In this document: positions 6,907-14,818 of the stretch, piece by piece | Numbering within the stretch: the stretch's first letter is position 1 | How the letters are laid out: every line of letters starts with the position of its first letter | Source: DAOUTW01 sp964523575 | GTDB lineage: Bacteria; Zixibacteria; MSB-5A5; GN15; JAAZOE01 | Direction of reading: 5' to 3' | Length of the DNA stretch: 23,136 nt | Assembly (NCBI GenBank): GCA_964523575.1 | Contig: CAZGAV010000063.1 | Span: forward strand, 1 to 23,136 | Program-made: the position numbers and the translations under genes | Notes under the pieces: model-generated | What the model was told of the DNA's origin: nothing | Database searches by the model: none | Seen by the model: only the letters and a program-made list of their open reading frames with translations

Positions 6907-7746
6907 ATGATCGACGTCCGTCATTTTTTACAACTGGGGCATACCGAACTGGAGGCATACGTTTCCGACGTCGAGGATTTTATTTCCCGCCTGGGCCGGC
7001 CCGGGGAACTGGAAAAATCTTCCCTTCGTTCACAGCCGGTCGGCGCTTATATCCGAAACATGCTGGCCGTCGGCGTCCTCAACCGCCTCATGCGCGCCTC
7101 CTTCCTGGAAACGGAACGCAAAGTCATCGTCCTTCCCGATTGTCTGAAAAATTACGGCGACTGGACTTGTTGTAAGGAAAACGATGGCAAAGTGTCAACC
7201 TGCATTCAATGTACGCCTCAATGCATCGTGTATGAGACGACCGAGCGTTTTGCCGACAGCCGAACGACGGTTGTCCTCGAACCGGAAGATATGAGCCGAT
7301 ATTTCGCCGAACTCCGAGATGGATTCGGCGCTGTCGGAGTGGTCGGCGTGGCTTGCGCTCTGACCATGTTGTCGGGCTTCGACCGCACGCTTCGCCATCG
7401 ACTCCCCACCCAGGGCGTTTTTTTGAATTATTCCAGTTGCCAACACCACTGGGCCAACCCCGCCTACAATACCTGCTACAGTCTGCGGCGGATGGCCTGG
7501 GTGTTATATGATCGTGAGATGCCCATTCCGGAGGAGAGCTTTGGTCGCGGCGAAACTTATTCCTTGGAAAAACCGCCTTTGGGCCCCGATGAATTCTATC
7601 GACGACTTGAGAATTTGGCTGATATTTTTGAGGACGAATATCTGCCGGCATTGAAAGAAAATTATCCCGACGCCGATGTTTTTGAAATTTGCCGCATAGT
7701 TCAAAAATCTCTGGTGCCCGATCTGATTACCCGCGAATCGGCCTGA
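6907..7746 (+). CDS. Cysteine-rich DUF116-like protein
   Basis: This 279-residue soluble protein has a helical N-terminal region (1-70) and a Cys-rich core. Cysteines at 79, 88, 89, 99, 102, 106, 150, 178 and 190 fall in LPDCL, TCC, STCIQCTPQC, GVACALTMLSG and GVFLNYSSCQHHW. That order (LPxCL, a CxxCxxxC cluster, a GVAC segment, then QGVxLxxxxC) matches my recollection of the DUF116 family, often suspected of binding metal or an Fe-S cluster. No catalytic function is established for it. The start has no visible Shine-Dalgarno sequence, though a TATAAT lies 30 bp upstream. The neighbours (lipoprotein, DinB-fold protein) do not suggest a pathway. Confidence 0.65.
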   Translation: MIDVRHFLQLGHTELEAYVSDVEDFISRLGRPGELEKSSLRSQPVGAYIRNMLAVGVLNRLMRASFLETERKVIVLPDCLKNYGDWTCCKENDGKVSTCIQCTPQCIVYETTERFADSRTTVVLEPEDMSRYFAELRDGFGAVGVVGVACALTMLSGFDRTLRHRLPTQGVFLNYSSCQHHWANPAYNTCYSLRRMAWVLYDREMPIPEESFGRGETYSLEKPPLGPDEFYRRLENLADIFEDEYLPALKENYPDADVFEICRIVQKSLVPDLITRESA

Positions 7747-7813
7747 GTTTCCGAAATATATGCCTCACATCGCCATATAAATCAAAATCCGGCCCGGAAG
7801 AAATGGGAGTTCT

Positions 7814-8284
7814 TTATTTACCGAGATTATGCAAGAGAGATAAATAAACCGCTATCTGGCCGCGATGGTGAATTTCATGATCGAGGGTTCCTCGCATAAT
7901 CAACCACCATACTTCGACCTTGCCGAAAACCCGGTCGTCAAAAATCATCAAACCCAGGTCTTTTTCAGTTAACGCCCGGATTAACTTCGCGCGCATTTCC
8001 CCTACCCGGCTCAGTTCATCGACCAAAATGTCATAATCGGCACGATTTTCAACATGGACCAGGCCGCATTGGCCGGAGATGGATTGAAGGCCGGGGGATT
8101 TGAGTTTTTCAAACAGCCATTTGTCGCAATCGGTCAAGTGCCGGGCCAAATCGGCAAAACTCATCGCTTCCGAAACCGGCCGCCAGTTTTCGGAGCCGGC
8201 CGGCACGATTTTAAGCCGTTTCAAAGTCGATTCCCGGACGGCCATCGAAAATTCCGCCAGACGAGCCGCATCAGCGTAGATCAT
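7814..8284 (-). CDS. DinB-fold (DinB/YfiT superfamily) protein
   Basis: The 156-residue protein has the four-helix-bundle pattern of the DinB superfamily. Conserved metal-ligand histidines appear as LARHLTDCDKWLF (His49) and, near the C-terminus, DHEIHHRGQIAVYL (His136, His140). Members bind a divalent metal; some are thiol-dependent S-transferases or stress-induced, but many are uncharacterised. GGAG at 7 nt precedes the ATG. It is a single gene convergent with the DUF116-like gene and divergent from the serpin array. The family assignment is firm; the reaction is unknown. Confidence 0.8.
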   Translation of the reverse strand: MIYADAARLAEFSMAVRESTLKRLKIVPAGSENWRPVSEAMSFADLARHLTDCDKWLFEKLKSPGLQSISGQCGLVHVENRADYDILVDELSRVGEMRAKLIRALTEKDLGLMIFDDRVFGKVEVWWLIMRGTLDHEIHHRGQIAVYLSLLHNLGK

Positions 8285-8534
8285 TAATCCGCTCCATCAT
8301 TCCGCTTTCCATCCCGGCCGTGCGGGTTTTGTCAAAAACCAGATCATTATATTCTCCGCAGTAAACAGCCCGGTTTCAATTCGATTCATGACAGCAAAAC
8401 ATAAGCCTTTTACATATTTGCCGCAACCTCGGCCGTAACTATGTTTGTCGGTATCATATTAAAAAGACAATTTTTGCGTCCCTCAAGGTACATCTGGCCG
8501 CGGAGGTTCAGTTCGGGAGGCCGGCATCGGGCCC

Positions 8535-8577
8535 TGCGATCCAAACAATCTCTTGTCACACAGCAAGTTGGATCGCA
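8535..8577. repeat. 10-bp perfect inverted repeat with nested stem, upstream of the serpins
   Basis: TGCGATCCAA (8535-8544) is the exact reverse complement of TTGGATCGCA (8568-8577). Inside, CTTG (8552-8555) and CAAG (8564-8567) pair, with CAAG directly abutting the outer arm. The result is a near-continuous 14-bp stem with a single 7-nt bulge and an 8-nt loop. No U-tract follows on either strand. It may be an operator or a structured leader element of serpin 1. Confidence 0.55.
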
Positions 8578-8675
8578 TTGTAAACCAATAATGAATCAGG
8601 CATGATTTTTGTATTCTGTTTACCGGAGGATTTTTAGCTATTATCAGAGATTTTATTGAAAATATGGAGATAACC

Positions 8676-8705
8676 ATGCGTCATATTTTTGTATCCAATT
8701 ATTAA
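8676..8705 (+). CDS. Possible nine-residue upstream reading frame of serpin 1
   Basis: MRHIFVSNY is preceded by GGAG six bases before its ATG, and its stop lies 14 nt before the serpin ATG, overlapping the approach to that gene's strong AAGGAGGGG. Such a frame could be a translational-coupling peptide, or chance. No family is recognisable at this length. Confidence 0.2.
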   Translation: MRHIFVSNY

Positions 8706-8719
8706 CAAAGGAGGGGCCA

Positions 8720-9991
8720 ATGCACAAAATAAAATTCCTGATGCTTATCGTCCTTGTCGGTCTTCTGGGTCAATCATGTTCCGATTTGACCACTGAGCCG
8801 ACACCGGCATCAATATCGCCCGACCCCGAACCGGGCGATATCACGACTGTCGATAAAAGTTTGATTGAATCGACGAATCGTTTCGGGCTCAAGCTGTTTA
8901 AAGAAATTACCGCGGCCGAAAATTCCGAAAAAAATATTTTCATTTCGCCCCTTTCGGTCTCGTTTGCGCTCGGGATGGCTTACAACGGCGCCGGCGGCGA
9001 AACACGCGACGCCATTGCCGCAACCCTGGAATTTCACGGGTTCGGCCCCGTCGAAATCAATCAATCTTACCGCAACGTCATTGACCATTTGACCCAGCTC
9101 GATCCGGCTGTCAGTTTCAATATCGCCAATTCCATCTGGTATCGGATGGGATTCCCGATCAATCCCGAATTTATCGATCTCAATCGGACCTATTTCGACG
9201 CTGAAACCAGAGAACTGGATTTCGGACAGCCCGACGCGGCCGATATTATCAATGATTGGGTCAGCGATAAAACTCAGGGGAAAATCGACGAAATATTAAA
9301 ACCGCCGATCCCCCCGGAAGCGGTGTTGTACCTGATCAACGCTCTTTACTTCAAGGGCGCCTGGACCCTGCCATTCGATACCGCAGCAACCATGGATGGC
9401 CCATTTCATCTAACCGACGGTTCGACGGTTATGCGACCCATGATGGCAACCGATACCGTTCTGAGATATTTTGAAAACGACCTTTTTGGGGCTGTTGATT
9501 TGCCTTATGGCGACGAGCGTTTCAGTATGGCCGTTCTCCTGCCGAAATCGCCGTACACAGTCGATGATGTTATCGCTCAGCTCGATGACAACAATTGGGC
9601 GGCCTGGGCGGGGAATTTTACCGATACCGAACTAAAGCTTTATCTTCCCCGCTTCAAATTCGGCTACGAAGTGACCCTGAACGATATGTTGAAAGCGCTG
9701 GGGATGGAGATTGCTTTCGATCCCTTCGGAGCCGATTTCAGCAACATGGTATCCGACATGGGCCTCCTGCCGGGAAATTTGTTCATCAGCTACGTCAAAC
9801 ACAAAACTTTTATTCAGGTTGACGAGGAAGGTACCGAGGCGGCGGCCGTAACGATTATCGGGTTTGAACTTACATCGATGGGACCCAAAATCATGATTGT
9901 CGATCATCCGTTTTTGTTTGTGATCCACGAGCATGAAACCGGATCGATTCTGTTTATGGGTAAGGTTACCGACCCGGAATGGCAGGACTAA
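8720..9991 (+). CDS. Serpin 1 (probable lipoprotein serine/cysteine protease inhibitor)
   Basis: This is a full-length 423-residue serpin. The N-terminus is a signal peptide with a loose lipobox, LLGQSC, with Cys20 the likely lipidated residue; a Pro/Thr-rich tether follows. The serpin core includes NIFISPLSVSFALGMAYNGA, the breach/shutter segment NALYFKGAW and a C-terminal VDHPFLFVI…SILFMGKV. The reactive-centre hinge EEGTEAAAVT (369-378) has the small residues needed for loop insertion, so it should be inhibitory. The scissile site is near IIGFELTSMGP, with P1 probably Thr or Ser. AAGGAGGGG precedes the ATG. It is first of three tandem paralogues, separated from the next by a terminator. 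Confidence 0.93.
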   Translation: MHKIKFLMLIVLVGLLGQSCSDLTTEPTPASISPDPEPGDITTVDKSLIESTNRFGLKLFKEITAAENSEKNIFISPLSVSFALGMAYNGAGGETRDAIAATLEFHGFGPVEINQSYRNVIDHLTQLDPAVSFNIANSIWYRMGFPINPEFIDLNRTYFDAETRELDFGQPDAADIINDWVSDKTQGKIDEILKPPIPPEAVLYLINALYFKGAWTLPFDTAATMDGPFHLTDGSTVMRPMMATDTVLRYFENDLFGAVDLPYGDERFSMAVLLPKSPYTVDDVIAQLDDNNWAAWAGNFTDTELKLYLPRFKFGYEVTLNDMLKALGMEIAFDPFGADFSNMVSDMGLLPGNLFISYVKHKTFIQVDEEGTEAAAVTIIGFELTSMGPKIMIVDHPFLFVIHEHETGSILFMGKVTDPEWQD

Positions 9992-10075
9992 GCGCGAAGT
10001 GATTGTTCGAATCTTCCGCTTTGATAATAGCGTCATTTCAGGGCGATAAATTTTTATACTTTTTCGCGAAAATCG

Positions 10076-10102
10076 AAAAAGCCCCATTCAGGGGCTTTTT
10101 TT
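10076..10102 (+). terminator. Intrinsic terminator after serpin 1
   Basis: AAAAAGCCCC and GGGGCTTTTT flank an ATTCA loop in a perfect 10-bp stem. The T-rich arm runs into a seven-T tract. It lies 85 nt after the serpin 1 stop, implying serpins 2 and 3 need their own promoter. Confidence 0.85.
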
Positions 10103-10194
10103 ATTGCCCGGACGCTTAAAAAAATGACTGGCCGGGGAAGAAACGAAATTGGAAGTTGTATCTCATTCAGCTATGGCGCCCGATGTATAAATCG

Positions 10195-10200
10195 TATAAT
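10195..10200 (+). promoter_or_regulatory. Possible -10 element for serpin 2
   Basis: TATAAT occurs 23 bp before the serpin 2 ATG and 8 bp before its AAGGAGGG. No good -35 is visible at 16-18 bp, so the promoter may be activator dependent or lie elsewhere in 10103-10222. Confidence 0.3.
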
Positions 10201-10222
10201 TTCCGAGAAGGAGGGTATTTCC

Positions 10223-11473
10223 ATGATGTTCCATTTCAGAATACGACTGATTTTGACGGCTTTTCAGGCCGTCGGCCTGTTGGCCTCAATGGCCTATTCC
10301 GCCAATGATCTGCTTCCCGTAATCGACTCCGGCAAAGTTTCGCCTTCTATCATGCGATCCGAAAAGGATATCGCTTGGGCATCGAATCGATTCGGCCTTA
10401 ACCAGTTCCAGAAACTTTCCGCCGCCGCCCCCGATAGTAATCTGTGCTTTTCGCCATTGTCGGCTTCGTACGCTCTGGTAATGACTTATAACGGGGCCGG
10501 CGGCCAAACCCGCGACGCGATGGCCTCGGCTCTTGAACTTGCGGCCTTCCCGGCCGATTTTGTTGACAGCGCCTACGCCGTCCTGACCTCGGCTTTGACC
10601 GAAACTAACCCTGCGGTGACCCTCAATATCGCCAATTCCATCTGGTACAAAGCCGGCCTGCGGATTAAACCGAAATTTATCGACCTTTCCAAAAACAGTT
10701 TCCAGGCCCTGGTCAGCGGAATAGATTTTTCCAAGTCCGATGCGGCTGAAATTATCAATCAATGGGTCGCTTTCAATACCGGCGATAAAATCAAAACCAT
10801 AGTCGAGCCTCCCATTGATCCTGAAATCGTCATGTTTCTTATTAACGCCGTCTATTTCAAGGCGGCCTGGATGACGACTTTCGATTCTTCCTTGACACAA
10901 TTGGCCCCGTTCAGCCTGCCCGACGGTTCCGAAGTCGATTGTATGATGATGACCAAAACGGATGAATATGGCTACTCCGAAAGTGAAACGTATCAGGCGG
11001 TCGATTTGCCCTATGGCAACGGGCGATTCAGTATGGCTGTATTTCTTCCCCGGCCCGGAGTAACCCCGAATAATCTCATCCAGCAATTGCAGAATAACCA
11101 GTTAAGCGACCGGCTGAAGGAGTTGGAGCCGGCGAAATTGCAATTGAAGTTACCCAGGTTCAAATTTACCAGCGATTTCGGATTGAATCAGTCACTTAAA
11201 GCAATGGGGATGGCGGTCGCCTTTTCGCCGCAGGCCGATTTTTCCAATATGGCCGAGGATAAAATCTGGATCGATTCGGTCGTCCAAAAAACCTTCATTC
11301 AGGTCGATGAGCAGGGCACCGAAGCGGCAGCCGCGACGGCCGTTATAATGAAAAAATCGTTTACTCCCAGTATGGTTGTCGATCACCCGTTTGTGTTCGT
11401 CATTCATGACCGGGTTTCGGAATCGATATTATTCATCGGTCAAGTGGTCAATCCGGTCTGGGAAGATGAATAA
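10223..11473 (+). CDS. Serpin 2 (secreted protease inhibitor)
   Basis: This 416-residue serpin starts at ATG 10223, chosen because AAGGAGGG lies 7 nt upstream and the first residues then form a Sec signal peptide ending near MAYSA. The frame extends upstream to 10124 without a signal-like sequence. Core serpin segments (LCFSPLSASYALVMTYNGAGG, NAVYFKAAW, VDHPFVFVIHD) are intact. The hinge EQGTEAAAAT (363-372) predicts an inhibitory serpin. The loop reads AVIMKKSFTPS, placing Lys or the Lys-Ser bond at or next to P1, suited to trypsin- or subtilisin-like proteases. It lacks the lipobox of serpin 1, so it is probably soluble in the periplasm or medium. It is likely co-transcribed with serpin 3. 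Confidence 0.93.
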   Translation: MMFHFRIRLILTAFQAVGLLASMAYSANDLLPVIDSGKVSPSIMRSEKDIAWASNRFGLNQFQKLSAAAPDSNLCFSPLSASYALVMTYNGAGGQTRDAMASALELAAFPADFVDSAYAVLTSALTETNPAVTLNIANSIWYKAGLRIKPKFIDLSKNSFQALVSGIDFSKSDAAEIINQWVAFNTGDKIKTIVEPPIDPEIVMFLINAVYFKAAWMTTFDSSLTQLAPFSLPDGSEVDCMMMTKTDEYGYSESETYQAVDLPYGNGRFSMAVFLPRPGVTPNNLIQQLQNNQLSDRLKELEPAKLQLKLPRFKFTSDFGLNQSLKAMGMAVAFSPQADFSNMAEDKIWIDSVVQKTFIQVDEQGTEAAAATAVIMKKSFTPSMVVDHPFVFVIHDRVSESILFIGQVVNPVWEDE

Positions 11474-11571
11474 TTTGCGATTTTTTTAAGTTATGGCGCG
11501 GAAGAAATGGTGGTGAAAATTGTAACCATATTAAAGGCGGCATGATGAGACGCCCGAAAATGGAGGAAATG

Positions 11572-12825
11572 ATGGCTGGTTTCAGACTTTTGGCGATAGT
11601 CCTGATGTTGGCGGCATTCTGGCAGGGCGCGAACGCAGGCGAATCGAAATCAAAACAGGTAGAAGTCCCGGAAATGCAAAAAGCTCTGGCTTCGTCCTGT
11701 AATCGATTCGGATTCAAGCTGTTTCAGCAAGTCATCGGCGATAGTCCGAAAAGCGACAACATCTTCATATCGCCCCTTTCGGTTTCCTATGCCTTGGCCA
11801 TGACACTCAATGGAGCCGATGGCCCGACCCGGAAAGCGATCCGCTCGACGCTGGAATTAGACGATATCGACTCCTCCAAGGTTAACTCCGCTTTCTACGA
11901 CCTCGCTTCATTTCTGACCGGATTGGACAGTCTGGTCAAACTCGATATCGCCAACTCGATCTGGTATCGCCAAGGATTGCCGGTCAGACCCGATTTTATC
12001 AATATCAACCGGAAGGATTTCGGCGCCCTGGTGCAGGGTCTCGATTTCGCGTCGCCCACAGCCTCAGAGATCATTAACACCTGGGTTAATGACAATACCA
12101 ACGGCAAGATCAAAAATATCATCAATCCGCCGATTGATCCTTCGACTATCATGATCCTGATTAACGCCATCTATTTCAAAGGCAGTTGGGCAATCCCTTT
12201 CGATCCATCCTCGACCCGAATAAATCCCTTTTATCTCGACCCGAATCAGGAAACCAAATGTCATATGATGTTTCATACCACCCGATTCGATTATTCCGAA
12301 AACGACCTTTTTCAGGCTGTCAGTCTTTCCTATGGCGACCGGGGTTTTGATATGATCGTTTTTTTGCCGCGTCCGGAAGTGGCAGTCGATGACCTCATCA
12401 ATCGTCTCGACGATCAAAACTGGTCGATTTGGAGCAAAAGTTTTATAAACACCAGGGTCGAGTTGGGCCTGCCGCGATTCAAATTCGCATATGAAGTTAT
12501 CATGAATGACATGCTCAAATCCTTGGGGATGGGAATTGCCTTCGACGATTCTGAAGCCGATTTCAAAAAAATGCTGACCCCGGGCCGGTTGGCTGATCGC
12601 AACATCTTCATCGATGAGGTAAGGCACAAAACTTTTCTGCAGGTGGACGAAGAGGGGGCCGAAGCGGCGGCGGTGACATCGGTGACGATGGCCCTGACCG
12701 AAGCGGCCCCGATGCCGATCCCGGAAATGATCGTTAATCACCCTTTTCTATTCGCGATTCGCGACAGAAATTCCGGCTCCATTATCTTTATGGGTAAAGT
12801 CAGCGACCCGGTCTGGGAAGATTAA
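11572..12825 (+). CDS. Serpin 3 (secreted protease inhibitor)
   Basis: This is a 417-residue serpin. ATG 11572 is preferred over the in-frame ATG at 11542. GGAGG lies five bases before 11572, and the product then begins with a clean Sec signal peptide (MAGFRLLAIVLMLAAFWQG, cleavage near GANA). The earlier start would add a charged MMRRPKMEEM. Serpin core motifs (NIFISPLSVSYALAMTLNGADG, NAIYFKGSW, VNHPFLFAIRD) are present. The hinge EEGAEAAAVT (360-369) has Ala at P14 and is compatible with inhibition. Its loop, SVTMALTEAAPMPIPEM, is longer and less basic than that of serpin 2. No terminator separates it from serpin 2, 98 bp upstream. Confidence 0.93.
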   Translation: MAGFRLLAIVLMLAAFWQGANAGESKSKQVEVPEMQKALASSCNRFGFKLFQQVIGDSPKSDNIFISPLSVSYALAMTLNGADGPTRKAIRSTLELDDIDSSKVNSAFYDLASFLTGLDSLVKLDIANSIWYRQGLPVRPDFININRKDFGALVQGLDFASPTASEIINTWVNDNTNGKIKNIINPPIDPSTIMILINAIYFKGSWAIPFDPSSTRINPFYLDPNQETKCHMMFHTTRFDYSENDLFQAVSLSYGDRGFDMIVFLPRPEVAVDDLINRLDDQNWSIWSKSFINTRVELGLPRFKFAYEVIMNDMLKSLGMGIAFDDSEADFKKMLTPGRLADRNIFIDEVRHKTFLQVDEEGAEAAAVTSVTMALTEAAPMPIPEMIVNHPFLFAIRDRNSGSIIFMGKVSDPVWED

Positions 12826-12865
12826 AAGATTTAGCAATAACCCGGCGTGAGGGTTATGGTGGAAG

Positions 12866-12896
12866 GGAAAAGCCCCTTGGGATGGGGGGCTTTTCC
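12866..12896 (+). terminator. Terminator after the serpin array
   Basis: GGAAAAGCCCC (12866-12876) pairs with GGGGCTTTTCC (12886-12896), an 11-bp perfect stem with a 9-nt loop, 40 nt after the serpin 3 stop. The U residues are mostly within the stem. It could also act on the minus-strand cupin transcript coming the other way. Confidence 0.7.
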
Positions 12897-12927
12897 GATT
12901 TTTATCCGGATAAGCGGTAATGGCCGA

Positions 12928-13275
12928 TCAATAATCGCCGCGCGTCGGGACAATACAAATCATGACGAAATCCTCGTCCCCGGCATTGGAATACTGGTGC
13001 AATTTATTGGGCGGTACGACCGCAAAGCTTCCGGCGCTCAATTCATGTTTTTCCCCCTCGATTTCGAGCGTCCCGCGACCGGAAATCACATAATTGACAT
13101 GCTCCCAGTCATGCTGGTGTCTGGGGGTATGGCCGTCTTTTTGCAGAGTAAAGACCCTCAGGATATGGTCTTCCCAGCCCTGCTCAGGACCGACCGGCAC
13201 CTGTTTGAGCACATTCTGGATGCCCTCGCCTGAAATTTTCTTCTTTTCGATATCCTTTATATTGGCAATGAACAT
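12928..13275 (-). CDS. Small single-domain cupin protein
   Basis: The 115-residue protein is one cupin barrel. Motif 1 is HTPRHQHDWEHVNYVISGRG, giving metal ligands His53, His55 and Glu58. Motif 2 is GSFAVVPPNKLHQYSN, with His93. Small stand-alone cupins bind a divalent metal and may be enzymes, sugar/auxin-like ligand binders or sensors, so the substrate cannot be told from sequence. GGAGG precedes the ATG by five bases. It is a single gene convergent with the serpin array and downstream of dnaN, from which a terminator separates it. Confidence 0.85.
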   Translation of the reverse strand: MFIANIKDIEKKKISGEGIQNVLKQVPVGPEQGWEDHILRVFTLQKDGHTPRHQHDWEHVNYVISGRGTLEIEGEKHELSAGSFAVVPPNKLHQYSNAGDEDFVMICIVPTRGDY

Positions 13276-13368
13276 ATTTGCCTCCGTCCTTTACTTAATT
13301 AAATTCCCATATCTTTAGAAATCGTCAATTTAGGACAAAGTTCCCATCGGTCCGCCCTTCCGTTTACG

Positions 13369-13405
13369 AAAAGCCCCCGGCTTATATGATAAGACAGGGG
13401 CTTTT
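13369..13405 (-). terminator. Terminator downstream of dnaN
   Basis: AAAAGCCCC (13369-13377) and GGGGCTTTT (13397-13405) form the outer stem, with an inner CTTAT/ATAAG stem between them. It lies 25 nt after the dnaN stop on the minus strand, with a short U-run. It separates dnaN from the cupin gene and can work in both directions. Confidence 0.75.
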
Positions 13406-13429
13406 GCGCTTTTCTTTATGATTTTGAAT

Positions 13430-14542
13430 TTATTCCGTCAAACGCAGGGGCATCAGCAGACAGAGGAAATCCTCTTTCGACATATCGGAAGTGTAAATCA
13501 ATCCGGCGGAAACAGGGTTGCTCAACTCAAAAACGACTTCATCCCCCTCGATTTTAGCCAATATATCGTTGACGTAGCCGGCATTATAGCCGATTTCGAT
13601 CGCCTCGCCCTTGTATTCGCAAGCAAGGTTTTCCTTGGCCTCACCACCGACATCGGTATTGGTGGTTGACAAAACCAGATTATTATTTTTGACCGAGAAT
13701 TTGACCTGATGCGTCAGCGAATTGGAAAGGATCGAAACCCGCCGAACCGACGAATACAGGTCATCCTTGGAAATGACCATCTTTTTATCGGTGCTCGCGG
13801 GAATGACCGCTTCGTAGCTGGGATACGGGCCTTCTATCAGGCGCGAACTGACGACAATATCCCCCATGTTGAAAATGATGCGATTTTCCTCGAAGATAAT
13901 CCCGATCGTTTCGCTCTCGTCGTTGATAAATTTCGGGATCAAATCCAGCACCTTGGGCGGGATAATGACGTCATCGTTGAGCCCTTTTAACATTTTATTA
14001 TCGACCGCGACCCGGGCCAGACGATGGCCGTCGGTGGCCACCATGGTCATACGTTCGCCCTTGGTCTGCCAGAGGACACCGTTGAGGGCCGGACGAGTTT
14101 CATCACGGGAGCAGGCGAATGTCGTCCGGGTGATCATATTGATCAGCGATTCGGCTTCGATCGTGACCTGTTTTTTCAGATTAACCGCCGGCAATTCGGG
14201 AAATTCATCCGGTGAAATACTGCCGATCTTATAGTTGCCGTTGGGGACTTTCAATTCGACGCGGTTGGCGGTTCCTTCGAAAGTGATATCGCTTTCAGGC
14301 AATTCCTTGATTATATCGAACAGCATCCTTCCCGGAACAACCGCCGAACCTTTTTTGGCCACATCGGCGTCGAGCGTGGCCATGATGGTCACGTCGAGAT
14401 CAGTAGCCGAAATTTTCAATTTCTGGTCGAGACATTCCATGAGAATATTCGACAGGATCGGCAGAGTCGATTTTGCCGGGACGACGGAAAGTACCGATTG
14501 CAGGTAATGCGTCAGACGCGATTTGGGAAGTGAAAACTTCAT
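13430..14542 (-). CDS. dnaN: DNA polymerase III beta subunit (sliding clamp)
   Basis: The sliding clamp tethers replicative polymerase and other clamp-binding proteins to DNA. The 370-residue product has the usual length and three-domain pattern. Typical segments include the N-terminal VVPAKSTLPILSNILMEC, SRDETRPALNGVLWQ at the start of domain 2 and the closing LLMPLRL motif that contributes to the protein-binding pocket. GAGGAG precedes the ATG at five bases. It lies 276 bp downstream of dnaA in the same direction, the classic dnaA-dnaN order. No recF or gyrB follows; the locus ends in a terminator and a cupin gene instead. Confidence 0.97.
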   Translation of the reverse strand: MKFSLPKSRLTHYLQSVLSVVPAKSTLPILSNILMECLDQKLKISATDLDVTIMATLDADVAKKGSAVVPGRMLFDIIKELPESDITFEGTANRVELKVPNGNYKIGSISPDEFPELPAVNLKKQVTIEAESLINMITRTTFACSRDETRPALNGVLWQTKGERMTMVATDGHRLARVAVDNKMLKGLNDDVIIPPKVLDLIPKFINDESETIGIIFEENRIIFNMGDIVVSSRLIEGPYPSYEAVIPASTDKKMVISKDDLYSSVRRVSILSNSLTHQVKFSVKNNNLVLSTTNTDVGGEAKENLACEYKGEAIEIGYNAGYVNDILAKIEGDEVVFELSNPVSAGLIYTSDMSKEDFLCLLMPLRLTE

Positions 14543-14560
14543 CGGAGCTCCTCGGTGGAA

Positions 14561-14569
14561 TTGTTCACA
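14561..14569 (+). promoter_or_regulatory. Near-consensus DnaA box between dnaA and dnaN
   Basis: TTGTTCACA differs from TTATNCACA at one position. A second one-mismatch site, TAATCCACA, lies at 14746-14754. Their place between dnaA and dnaN fits either autoregulation or a second part of a bipartite origin. Confidence 0.35.
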
Positions 14570-14694
14570 CCATTCTTTATTTAAATTCCCTTTTTATATA
14601 AAAGAACAATAATAACAAGGCCGGTGGAAATGTGCACAAGCTTCCGGATGGCCGTCTAAACGGGTGCCGGATGCGACCTTGCTTCGGGCATCTC

Positions 14695-14723
14695 AAATAA
14701 GATCGTGTTGAAGGGCTTGTCAA
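14695..14723 (-). promoter_or_regulatory. Possible dnaN promoter
   Basis: On the minus strand, TTGACA (14723-14718) and TTATTT (14700-14695) are separated by 17 bp. It lies in the dnaA-dnaN spacer and would give dnaN a leader of about 145 nt independent of dnaA. Confidence 0.4.
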
Positions 14724-14818
14724 CAAGTGTTTTTTTTCGGGTGGGTAATCCACAGCCGCCGGCTTTCCAGGATCTGTCAACAGCTTACCACCATAGTTTG
14801 CGACAGCGAAATAGTTCA

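Larger units (their letters stand above)
8285..8719. other. 435-bp intergenic region between the DinB-fold gene and the first serpin
   Basis: No convincing protein gene was found. The region holds a long inverted repeat (8535-8577) and a nine-codon frame next to the serpin ribosome binding site (8676-8705). It must also contain the divergent promoters, although none matches consensus well. Confidence 0.5.
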
